A stretch of DNA of 64,000 bases from Pseudodesulfovibrio sp. (lineage in GTDB: Bacteria > Desulfobacterota > Desulfovibrionia > Desulfovibrionales > Desulfovibrionaceae). The stretch covers positions 1 to 64,000 of the forward strand of contig NZ_JAQUWN010000013.1 of NCBI RefSeq assembly GCF_028692895.1, given 5' to 3'. Below the pieces are notes generated by a model. The model saw only the letters and a list, made by a program, of their open reading frames with translations. It did not search any database and was not told the DNA's origin. The position numbers and the translations under genes were made by a program. This document shows positions 24,144 through 32,431 of the stretch, one piece after another (position 1 is the first letter of the stretch; each line of letters starts with the position of its first letter).

Positions 24144-25988
24144 ATGGGATACAGGAACACCAGGGAATGCCTTGAGGCGCTTGAGGCCAGGGGCGAGCTC
24201 GTGCGCATCGAGAAGTGCGTGGACGCACACCTTGAGGCCGGGGCCATCCAGCGCCGCGTCTGCCGCGCCGGGGGCCCGGCGCTGCTTTTCACCAACGTCA
24301 AGGGATGCCGTTTCCCCATGGCCGCCAATCTCTACGGCACCATGGACCGGATGCGCTTCCTTTTCCGCGACACCGTGGACACGGTCAGGGCCCTGATGCG
24401 GCTCAAGCTCAGCCCCATGGAGGCGTTGAAGAAGCCCCGGCGCTACCTGGGCGCGCCCCTGGCAGCCTGGCACACCCTGCCGAAAAAAGTCGCCACCGGG
24501 CCGGTGCTGCAAAACCAGACCGCCATCTCTCAACTGCCGCACCTGGTCTCCTGGCCCATGGACGGCGGCAGCTACGTGACCCTGCCCCAGGTCTACACCG
24601 AGAATCCGGCCAAGCCGGGATTCGGCGGGTCCAACCTCGGCATGTACCGGGTGCAGCTCACGGGCAACGATTACGCGCCCGACCGCGAGGTGGGGCTGCA
24701 CTACCAGATTCACCGGGGCATCGGCCCCCACCACGCCGAAGCCATCCGCCGGGGCGAGCCGCTCCGGGTCAACATCTTCGTGGGCGGCGCGCCCGCCATG
24801 ACCCTGGCGGCGGTCATGCCCCTGCCCGACGGCTTTCCCGAACTCTTCTTCGCCGGGGCCATGGCCGGGCATCGCATCGCCATGGTCACACCGGGCGGCG
24901 GCCTGCCCATCCCGGCCGAGGCGGATTTCTGCATCAGCGGCATCCTGGAGCAGGGTGGGCAGAAGCCCGAGGGGCCCTTCGGCGACCATCTGGGCTACTA
25001 CAGCCTGGCCCACGATTTTCCTGTGCTGAAGGTGGACAGGGTCTGGCACCGCAACGACGCGATTTGGCCTTTCACCACGGTGGGCCGTCCGCCCCAGGAG
25101 GACACGGTCTTCGGCGCGTTCATCCACGAACTGACCGCCGACCTGGTCTCCTCCGTATTCGCCGGGGTGCACGAGGTCCATGCCGTGGACGCGGCCGGGG
25201 TGCACCCGCTGCTCCTGGCCGTGGGCAGCGAGCGCTACGTGCCCTATGCGGCCGTGCGCCAGCCGCAGGAACTGCTGACCAACGCCATGGCCCTGCTCGG
25301 CACCACCCAGACCTCGCTCTCCAAGTACGTCTTCATCGCGGCGGCCGAGGACCTGCGGCCGGGCGTGACCTGCCACGACGTGCCCGCCTTCTTCCGCCAC
25401 ATGCTGGAGCGGGCGGACCTGACCCGCGACCTGCACTTCATCACCCGGACCACCATCGACACCCTGGACTACTCGGGCATCAGCCTGAACCAGGGGTCCA
25501 AGCTCATTTTTGCGGCCGCCGGGGAGCCCAAGCGCGAGCTGGCCTGCGAGTTGCCGGCCGGCATGGACCTGCCGCGCGGCTTCCGCGACCCCGCGGTTTT
25601 CGCGCCGGGCGTCCTGGTCCTCAAGGGCCCCAGGCACCAGCGCAAGCGCGACCGGCAGGACCCGGCCATGGACCGGCTGGCCGCCGTCCTGGAGAAGGTG
25701 AAGGGCATCGAGGGGTTCCCCCTGATCGTGGTGGCGGACGACGCCGGGTTCACGGCCAAGGACTGGGACAATTTCCTCTGGGTGGCCTTCACCCGGTCGG
25801 ACCCGGCCACGGACATGTACGGGGTGGAGGGTTTTACCCACGCCAAGCACTGGGGCGCGAAAAAGGCCGTGGTCATCGACGCCCGGCTCAAGACCTATCA
25901 CGCGCCGCCGCTGACGCCCGATCCCGAGGTGGAGAAGCGGGTGGACGCCCTGGGCGCGCCCGGCGGCGCATTGCACGGAATCATCTAG
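24144..25988 (+). CDS. ubiD: UbiD-family decarboxylase
   Basis: A 614-residue prenylated-FMN-dependent decarboxylase. Family features include the N-terminal TRECLEALEARGELVRI, GGSYVTLPQVYTENP, the cofactor-contact region NLGMYRVQL, and the catalytic EGPFGDHLGYYS motif. It is larger than the roughly 490-residue ubiquinone enzyme and closer in size to anaerobe menaquinone-type or aryl-acid decarboxylases. The family acts on 4-hydroxybenzoate-like or futalosine-pathway naphthoates; the substrate here is inferred only as an aryl acid, perhaps in menaquinone synthesis. UbiX is encoded nearby. Confidence 0.88.
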   Translation: MGYRNTRECLEALEARGELVRIEKCVDAHLEAGAIQRRVCRAGGPALLFTNVKGCRFPMAANLYGTMDRMRFLFRDTVDTVRALMRLKLSPMEALKKPRRYLGAPLAAWHTLPKKVATGPVLQNQTAISQLPHLVSWPMDGGSYVTLPQVYTENPAKPGFGGSNLGMYRVQLTGNDYAPDREVGLHYQIHRGIGPHHAEAIRRGEPLRVNIFVGGAPAMTLAAVMPLPDGFPELFFAGAMAGHRIAMVTPGGGLPIPAEADFCISGILEQGGQKPEGPFGDHLGYYSLAHDFPVLKVDRVWHRNDAIWPFTTVGRPPQEDTVFGAFIHELTADLVSSVFAGVHEVHAVDAAGVHPLLLAVGSERYVPYAAVRQPQELLTNAMALLGTTQTSLSKYVFIAAAEDLRPGVTCHDVPAFFRHMLERADLTRDLHFITRTTIDTLDYSGISLNQGSKLIFAAAGEPKRELACELPAGMDLPRGFRDPAVFAPGVLVLKGPRHQRKRDRQDPAMDRLAAVLEKVKGIEGFPLIVVADDAGFTAKDWDNFLWVAFTRSDPATDMYGVEGFTHAKHWGAKKAVVIDARLKTYHAPPLTPDPEVEKRVDALGAPGGALHGII

Positions 25989-26001
25989 CAACGGAGAGGA
26001 T

Positions 26002-26511
26002 ATGGACGAGAAAGTGATCCGCGACCTGAAGCTGGCCTTTGCCTGCGACCTGTACGAGACGGTCAAGGCGGCCCGGAAGAATCGGGACGAGCACGCCTTT
26101 CGCCACACCATGGCCGAGGAGGGCGGGAAGATGGTCTTCGCCGCGGTCTTTCCCAAGAAGGACATCCTGGAATTCCCCGACCTGGACGACGATTTCGTCG
26201 CCCGGCTCAAGACCTTCAACCTGCTCGGCGTGGTCACGGACGGCGAGAGCGGGCTGGACGTCTTCCACCTGGGCGGCATGAACAAGCCCTTCACCTCGGC
26301 CGAGGACGGCCGGGACATCGCCAAGGTCCTGGCCGACGAGCCCCTGGCCGCCTTCCTTCGGCTCTACTTTCAGGCCAAGGGCATCCTTATCGACTTCACG
26401 GCCATGAACCATGAGGAATTCCTCCAGGCCGTGGAGGGCGAGGTGTTCAAGAACACCTCCTTCTCCCGCATGCAGGAGGCGGACGAACTGCTCCGCACCC
26501 TGGAGAACTAG
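26002..26511 (+). CDS. Hypothetical protein co-transcribed with ubiD
   Basis: A 169-residue, soluble, acidic protein of mixed helices with no motif I recognise; no signal peptide or membrane segment. It begins 13 bases after the ubiD stop with GGAGAGGAT before the ATG, and a terminator follows, so it is very likely in the ubiD operon. Confidence 0.75.
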   Translation: MDEKVIRDLKLAFACDLYETVKAARKNRDEHAFRHTMAEEGGKMVFAAVFPKKDILEFPDLDDDFVARLKTFNLLGVVTDGESGLDVFHLGGMNKPFTSAEDGRDIAKVLADEPLAAFLRLYFQAKGILIDFTAMNHEEFLQAVEGEVFKNTSFSRMQEADELLRTLEN

Positions 26512-26533
26512 GCGGCTTCCCGCTTCGGACGGC

Positions 26534-26564
26534 AAAGGCCGCGTCCTTCCGGGCGCGGCCTTTT
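26534..26564 (+). terminator. Intrinsic terminator of the ubiD operon
   Basis: AAAGGCCGCG (26534-26543) pairs with CGCGGCCTTT (26554-26563) and is followed by TTTT. It may also serve the convergent HPt/CheV operon. Confidence 0.85.
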
Positions 26565-26594
26565 CGATGTCGGGCCGGTGGGCGGCGCTGGCGG

Positions 26595-26999
26595 TCAGGC
26601 CCCGTCGCGCCCTTTCCGCACGGCCATTTCGAGCATGGCGGTGTGCAGGCGGATGGAGATGGAGTCGCTGCGCTCGACGTTTCCCACCAGTTCGCGGAGT
26701 TTGTCCACGGACTCCAGGCAGGCGGTGATGACCGTCTCGTTGACCAGGAGCCGGCCCTGGCGGATCATCTCCAGGACGTTCTCCAGCTTGTGGGCCAGGG
26801 TCTCGATGTTGGCGAGCTTGAGCAGGTTGGCCCCGGCCTTGATGGAGTGGGCGTCGCGAAAGACGGAGTTGATCACGCCGTCGCCGTCGTCCGAGCCGCT
26901 CTCCAGGCGCAACAGTCCGGACTCCACGGCGTCGAGGCGTTCCGCGGTTTCTTCGAGAAAAACTTCGAGGACCTGGTCCCCGTGATTGATTTCGGTCAA
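26595..26999 (-). CDS. Histidine phosphotransfer (HPt) domain protein
   Basis: A 134-residue single HPt domain resembling the CheA P1 domain. The phosphorylatable histidine is His51 in RDAHSIKAGANLL. The start is a TTG whose bases overlap the TGA of cheV (TTGA), so translation is probably coupled to cheV. A lone P1-like protein next to CheV suggests it may relay or store phosphate with the CheV receiver domain; this partnership is inferred from position only. Confidence 0.82.
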   Translation of the reverse strand: MTEINHGDQVLEVFLEETAERLDAVESGLLRLESGSDDGDGVINSVFRDAHSIKAGANLLKLANIETLAHKLENVLEMIRQGRLLVNETVITACLESVDKLRELVGNVERSDSISIRLHTAMLEMAVRKGRDGA

Positions 27000-27937
27000 G
27001 CGCTTGTTCCTTCGATCAGGGCGATGGCCTGGGCCGGTATGGTGTACAGGTCGGGCTTGGATATCTGGAGATCGGCTCCGACGGAATCGCCCTTGTGCTT
27101 GAGTTCCTTCGTAATGATGGAAGAATACAATATGACCGGGAGCTTTTGCAAGATCGGGTCGGTCTTGATGTTTTTGGTCAGGGAGAAGCCGTCCATGAGG
27201 GGCATCTCGATGTCCGAGACCACGATGTTCACGAATTCGGTGATGTCCTTGCCTTCCGCCTCGGCCTGGCGCTTGAGGGCCATGATGGCCTTGAGGGCCT
27301 CGTCCCCGTTGTTGGTGACGCGCAGTTTGAAGTTGGCCCTGGTCAGTTGCTGCTCCAGCATCATGCGGATGGTGGCGGAGTCGTCGGCCACCAGGACCTT
27401 GTACTCCTTTTCCGAGACCATGATGTCTTCCTTCACGTCGGGCTCGATCTGGGTGAGGATGGTCTCCAGGTCCAGGAGCTGGATGAAGTGGTCGTTCTTG
27501 TCCACCAGGCCGACGATGGAGTCCGTGGACTGGGTGATGACGCTGGTGGGCGGGATGACCTCGCCCCAGCCCACCCGGTGGATCTCGGTGACGCCCGAGA
27601 CCAGGAAGCCGGTGACGGTCTTGCTGAACTCGGTGACGATGACGATGTCCCGGTTGGTCTTGGGCATGTTCAGCTCCAGCCAGACCGAGAGGTCGAGGAC
27701 GGGCAGGATGATGTCGCGCAACGGGATGGTTCCCATGAACGATGGATGGGGCGCCGATTCCGGCGGCTCCAGGTTCGGGGTCTCGATGACCTGCATGACC
27801 TTGGCCACGTTGATGCCGAAGTAGTTTTTCACCTCCCGGCCGTCCTCCATGGTCTCAATGATGTAAAATTCGAGGATTTCCAGCTCATTGGTCCCCGTTT
27901 CCAGGAGAATACCGGTATCGATGGCGCTCTTTTGCAT
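26996..27937 (-). CDS. cheV: Chemotaxis protein CheV
   Basis: A 313-residue protein with an N-terminal CheW-like coupling domain (residues about 10-165, FGINVAKVMQVIETP and HPSFMGTIPLRDIILPVLDL) and a C-terminal receiver domain (VLVADDSATIRMMLEQQ, phosphoacceptor Asp in VVSDIEMPLMDGF, conserved Lys in SKPD). CheV couples receptors to CheA and tunes adaptation. GAGAGGAAAAC precedes the ATG at 27937; the frame extends to 28003. It overlaps the HPt gene. Confidence 0.92.
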   Translation of the reverse strand: MQKSAIDTGILLETGTNELEILEFYIIETMEDGREVKNYFGINVAKVMQVIETPNLEPPESAPHPSFMGTIPLRDIILPVLDLSVWLELNMPKTNRDIVIVTEFSKTVTGFLVSGVTEIHRVGWGEVIPPTSVITQSTDSIVGLVDKNDHFIQLLDLETILTQIEPDVKEDIMVSEKEYKVLVADDSATIRMMLEQQLTRANFKLRVTNNGDEALKAIMALKRQAEAEGKDITEFVNIVVSDIEMPLMDGFSLTKNIKTDPILQKLPVILYSSIITKELKHKGDSVGADLQISKPDLYTIPAQAIALIEGTSA

Positions 27938-28158
27938 GTTTTCCTCTCTTTCCGACTGCGTGCCGTGGGTAAAAAAGGCATACTGGTCTTCGTCTCTGCT
28001 CATATCCCGCCCCGAAAAATATGTCCATGCCGTTAGAATGACGGGGGGAACATTTATAATGCCGTTGCGCTGTTCCCGGCGGCCAGGTCCTTGACTCGCC
28101 CGGGCGGTACATGCACAGTCATCATCAGGGAAAAAGCCCTTTCGGGCGGGAGGTGAGA

Positions 28159-31113
28159 ATGCCGGAATCCCTGTCGGACGGCGCGGGAATCGCCGGGGAG
28201 GTCAAGCGGCGGCTGGGCGACTCCGTGGAGTCGCTGGTCACATGGTTCCACGAGCAGATGCCGGAATACTATTTCCGCACGCACGGCCGGGAGGAGCGCA
28301 TCCGCCACCTCATGGCCCTGGCCTCGGGCATGGTCCGCGAGGAGCGGCAGTCCGTGGTCCTGCACAGCCCGTGCAACTCCATGGTCACCCACATCACCAC
28401 GGGCGGCGACATGCGCGCCCTGGCCGGGGTCCTGGCCGGATATCTGGACCGCGAAATCCAGATGGCCCGCATCTATTCCAGCCGGGACGACGAGATCCGG
28501 CTCGACACCTTTCTCTTCGGCCCGCAGCCTCGCTGCTCGCGCACGGGCGGGGCCCTGCCCGGCGTCCTCGAACGGGTGCGTCGGGGCGGGACGGCCGTCT
28601 CCGGCGACGAGACGGCCCGGTTCGAAACCTTCCTGGCCTCGGCCAGCGAGGACTACGTGGAGAAGTTCGAGGCGGACCGGGCCGTGCGCCATTTCCGCAC
28701 CTGCGGCTGCCTGAGGGGGCGGGAACGGGTGGAGGTGCTGCTGGAAAAGGACGTTCACCCCGGCTTCGACCGCATCGCCGTGGCCATGGAGAACCCGCCC
28801 GCCAGGGGGCTGCTCTACCGGGTGGTCAACGTCTTCGCCCGCGAGGGCGTGCCCGTGGACCGGGCCTATGCCGACCGGTTCGAGCCCGAGGGCGGGGCGA
28901 CCATGGCCATCATGAGCTTCTACGTGGATCAGGCCCGGCTGAACCTTGAGGAGAACGATCCGCGCTGGCTCCGGCTCCGGCGGCAACTGGAGCTGACCAA
29001 GTGGTTCGCCCTGCACGGGCTGGAGACCCTGGCCGACGAGAACGGCTGGGAGCTGGGCAAGGTCATGCTCTTCCAGGCCGCCTGCGAGTTCGCCCATCAG
29101 TTCCTCGTCTCGCGCGACATCCATGCCTATACCTCGGCCCGCATCCTCCACGCCGTGCTCCGCCACCGCGACCTGGCCGAGACGCTCTTCGCCTATTTCG
29201 AGGCGAGGTTCGACCCGGCGCGTTCCGGGGACCGCCGGGCGGCCATGGCCCTGGCGCGGGCGGCCGTGCGCGCCGGGCTGGCCGACGTGGACGACGAGGT
29301 CAGCCGCGACATCCTGACCTACATCTACCGCTTCTTCCGCTACACCCTGCGCACCAACTACTACCTGGCGCACAAGCTGGGCCTGAGCTTTCGCCTGGAC
29401 CCGATCATCCTGGCGCCCCTGCCGTTCCGGGTGCGGCCCTTCGGCATCTACTGCTTCCACGGCCCGTACTGCTTCGCCTTCCACGTCCGCTATCGCGACA
29501 TGGCGCGCGGCGGCGTCCGCGTGGTCCGCACCCGCAGCCAGGAGCAGTTCGAAATGGAGTCCAACCGGCTTCTGGACGAGGCCACCAAGCTGGCGCGGGC
29601 CCAGCAGTTCAAGAACAAGGACATCCCCGAGGGAGGCTCCAAGGCGGTCATTCTGCTCGGGCCCGAGGCGGAGATCGACCTGGCCGTGCGCTCGGTGGTG
29701 GACGCCTTCCTGGACCTGCTGGTCCGGCCCGAGGGGGCCGAGGGGTTCGTGGGGCCGGGCATCGTGGACCACCTGGGCCGCGATGAGGTCATCTTCCTCG
29801 GCCCGGACGAGAACATCACCCCGGCCCACATCGAATGGATGGCGGCCCGGGCGGCCCGGCGGGGCTACCGCTGGCCCGCCACCTTCATGAGCTCCAAGCC
29901 GGGGGCGGGCATCGCCCACAAGCGGTACGGCGTGACCAGCGAGGGGGTCATCGTATTTGCCGAGGCCCTGCTGCGCACCTTGGGCATCGACCCTCGCGCC
30001 CGGCCGTTCTCGGTCAAGCTGACCGGCGGCCCGGCCGGGGACGTGGCCTCCAACGTCATGAAGATCCTCATCCGCGAATACGGCGAGAACGCCCGCATCG
30101 TGGCCATGAGCGACGGCCACGGAGCGGTCTTCGACCCCGAGGGCATGGACCACGCGGAGCTGATGCGGCTCATCGAGGGCGGCCTGCGCGCCTCGGACTT
30201 CGACCCGGCGCGGCTCAGGGGGGAGGGGGCCCTCGTCGCCTCCACGGCCGATCCCGGCGGCGTCCGGCTGCGCAACACGATTCACAACACGGCGCGCGCG
30301 GACCTGTTCATCCCCTCGGGAGGGCGGCCCGAGACCATCAACCGGACCAACTGGAAGCAGTTCCTGGGCCGGGACGGCGTCCCCTCGGCCAGGGGCGTCG
30401 TCGAGGGGGCCAACATCTTCATTTCCGTGGACGCGCGCGTCGAGCTGGAGCGGGCGGGCGTTCCGGTGGTGCCCGGACCGTCGGCCAACAAGACCGGGGT
30501 CATCTGCTCGTCCTACGAGATCCTGGCCGGGCTGGTCCTGAGCGAGGCGGAGTTCCTGGAGATCAAGGAGCGGTACGTCAGCGAGCTGCTGGACATCCTC
30601 CGGGCCAGGGCCGGGGCCGAGGCGAACCTGCTCATGCGCGAGTACCGGCTGGCGGGCGGGAGGCGGACCATCACCGAGCTCTCCTACGCCGTGTCCGAGT
30701 CCATCAACGCGCTGGGGGACGCCGTGGCCGAGGTGCTGGCGGCGGAGGACTCCCGTCCGGCCGACGACCCTGTCCTGCGCGAGGTCATCCTGGCCTATTG
30801 CCCGGCCGTGCTGGCCGAGCGGTACGGCGACCGCGTCCTGAACGACCTGCCGCGGCCCCACCAGATAGCCCTGGTGGCCGCTTTCGTCGCGGCCCGGATG
30901 CTGTACCAGGAGGGGCTGGGCTGGGCCGAGGGGCTCATCGCCGTGCGCGGCGTCAGGGCGGTGGTCTTCGACTACCTGGTGGAAGAGCGGCGGCTTGGCG
31001 CGCTCCTGGCCGAGGTCCGCGCGGCCGGGCTGCCGGACGGCGCGGTCGTGGCCGAGATCCTGGAGCGCGAGGGGCGCAAGCGGCTGACTCTGGACCGCCT
31101 CGGCCTGGGGTGA
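28159..31113 (+). CDS. Large NAD-type glutamate dehydrogenase family protein
   Basis: A 984-residue protein related to the large NAD-specific glutamate dehydrogenases. The N-terminal half (about 1-450) is a regulatory-type region. The catalytic half carries FHVRYRDMARGGVRVVRTRSQEQF, a lysine-containing KNKDIPEGGSKAVILL and a Rossmann-type NAD site further on (GGPAGDVASNVM). Such enzymes convert glutamate and NAD to 2-oxoglutarate and ammonia. GGGAGGTGAG precedes the ATG at 28159. It is monocistronic. The substrate could be another amino acid, as sequence alone does not separate Glu/Leu/Phe/Val members. Confidence 0.85.
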   Translation: MPESLSDGAGIAGEVKRRLGDSVESLVTWFHEQMPEYYFRTHGREERIRHLMALASGMVREERQSVVLHSPCNSMVTHITTGGDMRALAGVLAGYLDREIQMARIYSSRDDEIRLDTFLFGPQPRCSRTGGALPGVLERVRRGGTAVSGDETARFETFLASASEDYVEKFEADRAVRHFRTCGCLRGRERVEVLLEKDVHPGFDRIAVAMENPPARGLLYRVVNVFAREGVPVDRAYADRFEPEGGATMAIMSFYVDQARLNLEENDPRWLRLRRQLELTKWFALHGLETLADENGWELGKVMLFQAACEFAHQFLVSRDIHAYTSARILHAVLRHRDLAETLFAYFEARFDPARSGDRRAAMALARAAVRAGLADVDDEVSRDILTYIYRFFRYTLRTNYYLAHKLGLSFRLDPIILAPLPFRVRPFGIYCFHGPYCFAFHVRYRDMARGGVRVVRTRSQEQFEMESNRLLDEATKLARAQQFKNKDIPEGGSKAVILLGPEAEIDLAVRSVVDAFLDLLVRPEGAEGFVGPGIVDHLGRDEVIFLGPDENITPAHIEWMAARAARRGYRWPATFMSSKPGAGIAHKRYGVTSEGVIVFAEALLRTLGIDPRARPFSVKLTGGPAGDVASNVMKILIREYGENARIVAMSDGHGAVFDPEGMDHAELMRLIEGGLRASDFDPARLRGEGALVASTADPGGVRLRNTIHNTARADLFIPSGGRPETINRTNWKQFLGRDGVPSARGVVEGANIFISVDARVELERAGVPVVPGPSANKTGVICSSYEILAGLVLSEAEFLEIKERYVSELLDILRARAGAEANLLMREYRLAGGRRTITELSYAVSESINALGDAVAEVLAAEDSRPADDPVLREVILAYCPAVLAERYGDRVLNDLPRPHQIALVAAFVAARMLYQEGLGWAEGLIAVRGVRAVVFDYLVEERRLGALLAEVRAAGLPDGAVVAEILEREGRKRLTLDRLGLG

Positions 31114-31164
31114 GCCGGAAATATATCGAAGAAAGTGCTTGATGTTTCATGGACGCAGTTGTAG

Positions 31165-31179
31165 TAATAATGATTATCA
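31165..31179. promoter_or_regulatory. Fur/PerR-like operator upstream of tpx
   Basis: TAATAATGATTATCA is a 7-1-7 inverted repeat with one mismatch from the Fur consensus TGATAATNATTATCA. It overlaps the -10 of a weak TTGATG (31139) promoter and lies 39 bases before the tpx ATG. It could bind Fur or the related peroxide sensor PerR. Confidence 0.65.
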
Positions 31180-31218
31180 CTTAGTTATTCCTTCCACCGA
31201 AAACATAGGAGTTGCATC

Positions 31219-31737
31219 ATGAACGAGAGAAAAGGAGCCGCCGCCTTCGAGGGTAATCCCCTGACCCTGGTGGGGCCTGAACTGAAAGTGGGCGACGCCG
31301 CCCCGGATTTCACCGTCACCGCCAACGACCTGGCCCCGGCCTCCCTGGCCGACTACAAGGGCAAGGTGGTCATCGTGGCCTCGGTGCCCTCCCTGGACAC
31401 CCCTGTCTGCGACATGGAGACCCGCCGCTTCAACACCGAGGCGGCCGCCCTGGGCGACGACGTGGTCATCCTGACCGTGAGCATGGACCTGCCTTTCGCC
31501 CAGTCCCGCTGGTGCGGCGCCGCTGGCGTGGAGGCCGTGAAGACCCTGTCCGACCACAAGGACGCGTCCTTCGGTCTGGGCTGGGGCGCGCTCATCAAGG
31601 AGCTCCGGCTGCTCACCCGCGCCGTCTTCGTCCTGGACCGGAAGGGGACCATCGCCTACGTCCAGTACCTCAAGGAGATCACCGAGGAGCCGGATTACGC
31701 CGCAGCCCTCGACGCCGCCAGAAAACTGGTGGGCTGA
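31219..31737 (+). CDS. tpx: Thiol peroxidase Tpx
   Basis: A 172-residue peroxiredoxin that reduces hydroperoxides using thioredoxin. The peroxidatic Cys64 lies in SLDTPVCDMETRRFN and the resolving Cys99 in RWCGAAG, the spacing of atypical two-Cys Tpx. A Fur/PerR-like box is upstream, linking expression to iron or peroxide status. A strong terminator follows. Confidence 0.95.
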   Translation: MNERKGAAAFEGNPLTLVGPELKVGDAAPDFTVTANDLAPASLADYKGKVVIVASVPSLDTPVCDMETRRFNTEAAALGDDVVILTVSMDLPFAQSRWCGAAGVEAVKTLSDHKDASFGLGWGALIKELRLLTRAVFVLDRKGTIAYVQYLKEITEEPDYAAALDAARKLVG

Positions 31738-31759
31738 TCCGCCCTGCATCCGTTCCATC

Positions 31760-31789
31760 GGCCGCTTCCCGAAAGGGGGCGGCCTTTTT
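31760..31789 (+). terminator. Intrinsic terminator after tpx
   Basis: GGCCGCTTCCC and GGGGGCGGCC pair around GAAA, followed by TTTTT. It ends six bases before the -35 of the arsR promoter. Confidence 0.87.
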
Positions 31790-31795
31790 CATGGC

Positions 31796-31824
31796 TTGAC
31801 AGAGTGGGCGGTTATATCTATATT
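31796..31824 (+). promoter_or_regulatory. Sigma70 promoter of the arsR-type gene
   Basis: A perfect -35 TTGACA (31796-31801) and TATATT -10 (31819-31824) are spaced by exactly 17 bases. The start of transcription would fall at about 31831, at the edge of a candidate operator. Confidence 0.8.
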
Positions 31825-31830
31825 TATAAC

Positions 31831-31850
31831 ATATGAACATTCAAACAGAT
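31831..31850 (+). promoter_or_regulatory. Candidate ArsR/SmtB operator upstream of the regulator gene
   Basis: ATATGAACA at 31831-31839 is the exact half-site of the ArsR/SmtB consensus ATATGAACA-N2-TGTTCATAT; the right half matches at four of nine bases. It sits at the predicted transcription start, ideal for autorepression. Confidence 0.45.
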
Positions 31851-31859
31851 GAGGATGAC

Positions 31860-32216
31860 ATGACCGGAATGGCCTGTAGCGTGACAAGCGAGCACAACCA
31901 CAACGTGAAGATGGTACAGGAGCGGATGCTCTCCGAGCGGGAGTTCCTGTTCCTGGCGGAACTGTTCAAGGCCTTCGGCGACTACACCAGGGCGCGCATC
32001 CTTTTCGCCCTGTCCATCCACGAGCTGTGCGTCTGCGCGCTGGCCGAGGTGCTCGACATGTCGCAGTCGGCCATCTCGCACCAGCTCCGGCTCCTCCGCG
32101 CGGCCAAGCTGGTGCGCTACCGCAAGGAAGGCAAGAACGTGTTTTACGCCCTGGATGACGATCACGTGCGCAACCTCATCGGCCAGGGAATCGACCACAT
32201 CCGGGAGCAGGGGTAG
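31860..32216 (+). CDS. ArsR/SmtB family metal-responsive repressor
   Basis: A 118-residue winged-helix repressor. The recognition helix is MSQSAISHQLRLLRAAKL. A metal site of the alpha-3 type is seen in ELCVCAL (Cys57, Cys59) with Cys6 and His residues near the N-terminus (CSVTSEHNH), and an alpha-5-like DDDHVRNLIGQGIDHIRE follows. These arrangements sense Zn, Cd or Pb. GAGGAT is close before the ATG at 31860; an in-frame ATG at 31833 has no ribosome site and lies inside the operator. It precedes a metal-efflux-type permease with its own candidate operator. Confidence 0.9.
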   Translation: MTGMACSVTSEHNHNVKMVQERMLSEREFLFLAELFKAFGDYTRARILFALSIHELCVCALAEVLDMSQSAISHQLRLLRAAKLVRYRKEGKNVFYALDDDHVRNLIGQGIDHIREQG

Positions 32217-32385
32217 CTTCCGGTTGCGGGCGGGATGGCGGACTCCTTCTCCCTGGCGGCGCCGCAGGGTACGTCCGGCCGGTCGGCAAACAGAGGATCG
32301 ACGAAGTTTGCCATGCCGCTTTTCACAGGCGGTCGGTTCCGTTTGCGGTAAACCGGCCCGGGGTGATATATTTTTTTTCTCTATT

Positions 32386-32405
32386 GCATGAGCAGATACT
32401 CAATT
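32386..32405 (+). promoter_or_regulatory. Candidate ArsR/SmtB operator upstream of the permease
   Basis: Bases 32386-32405 contain CATGAGCAGATACTCAA, with TGAG/CTCA dyad symmetry and 12 of 18 positions matching ATATGAACA-N2-TGTTCATAT. It lies between the repressor gene and the permease, in an otherwise AT-rich short promoter region. Confidence 0.45.
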
Positions 32406-32431
32406 ATGACGAAAGACAAGGTGTTTCAAGG

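Noticed and set aside
28054-30861. A 935-codon open frame antisense to the glutamate dehydrogenase
   Set aside because: The sense strand encodes a clear enzyme with a ribosome site; the antisense frame has none.
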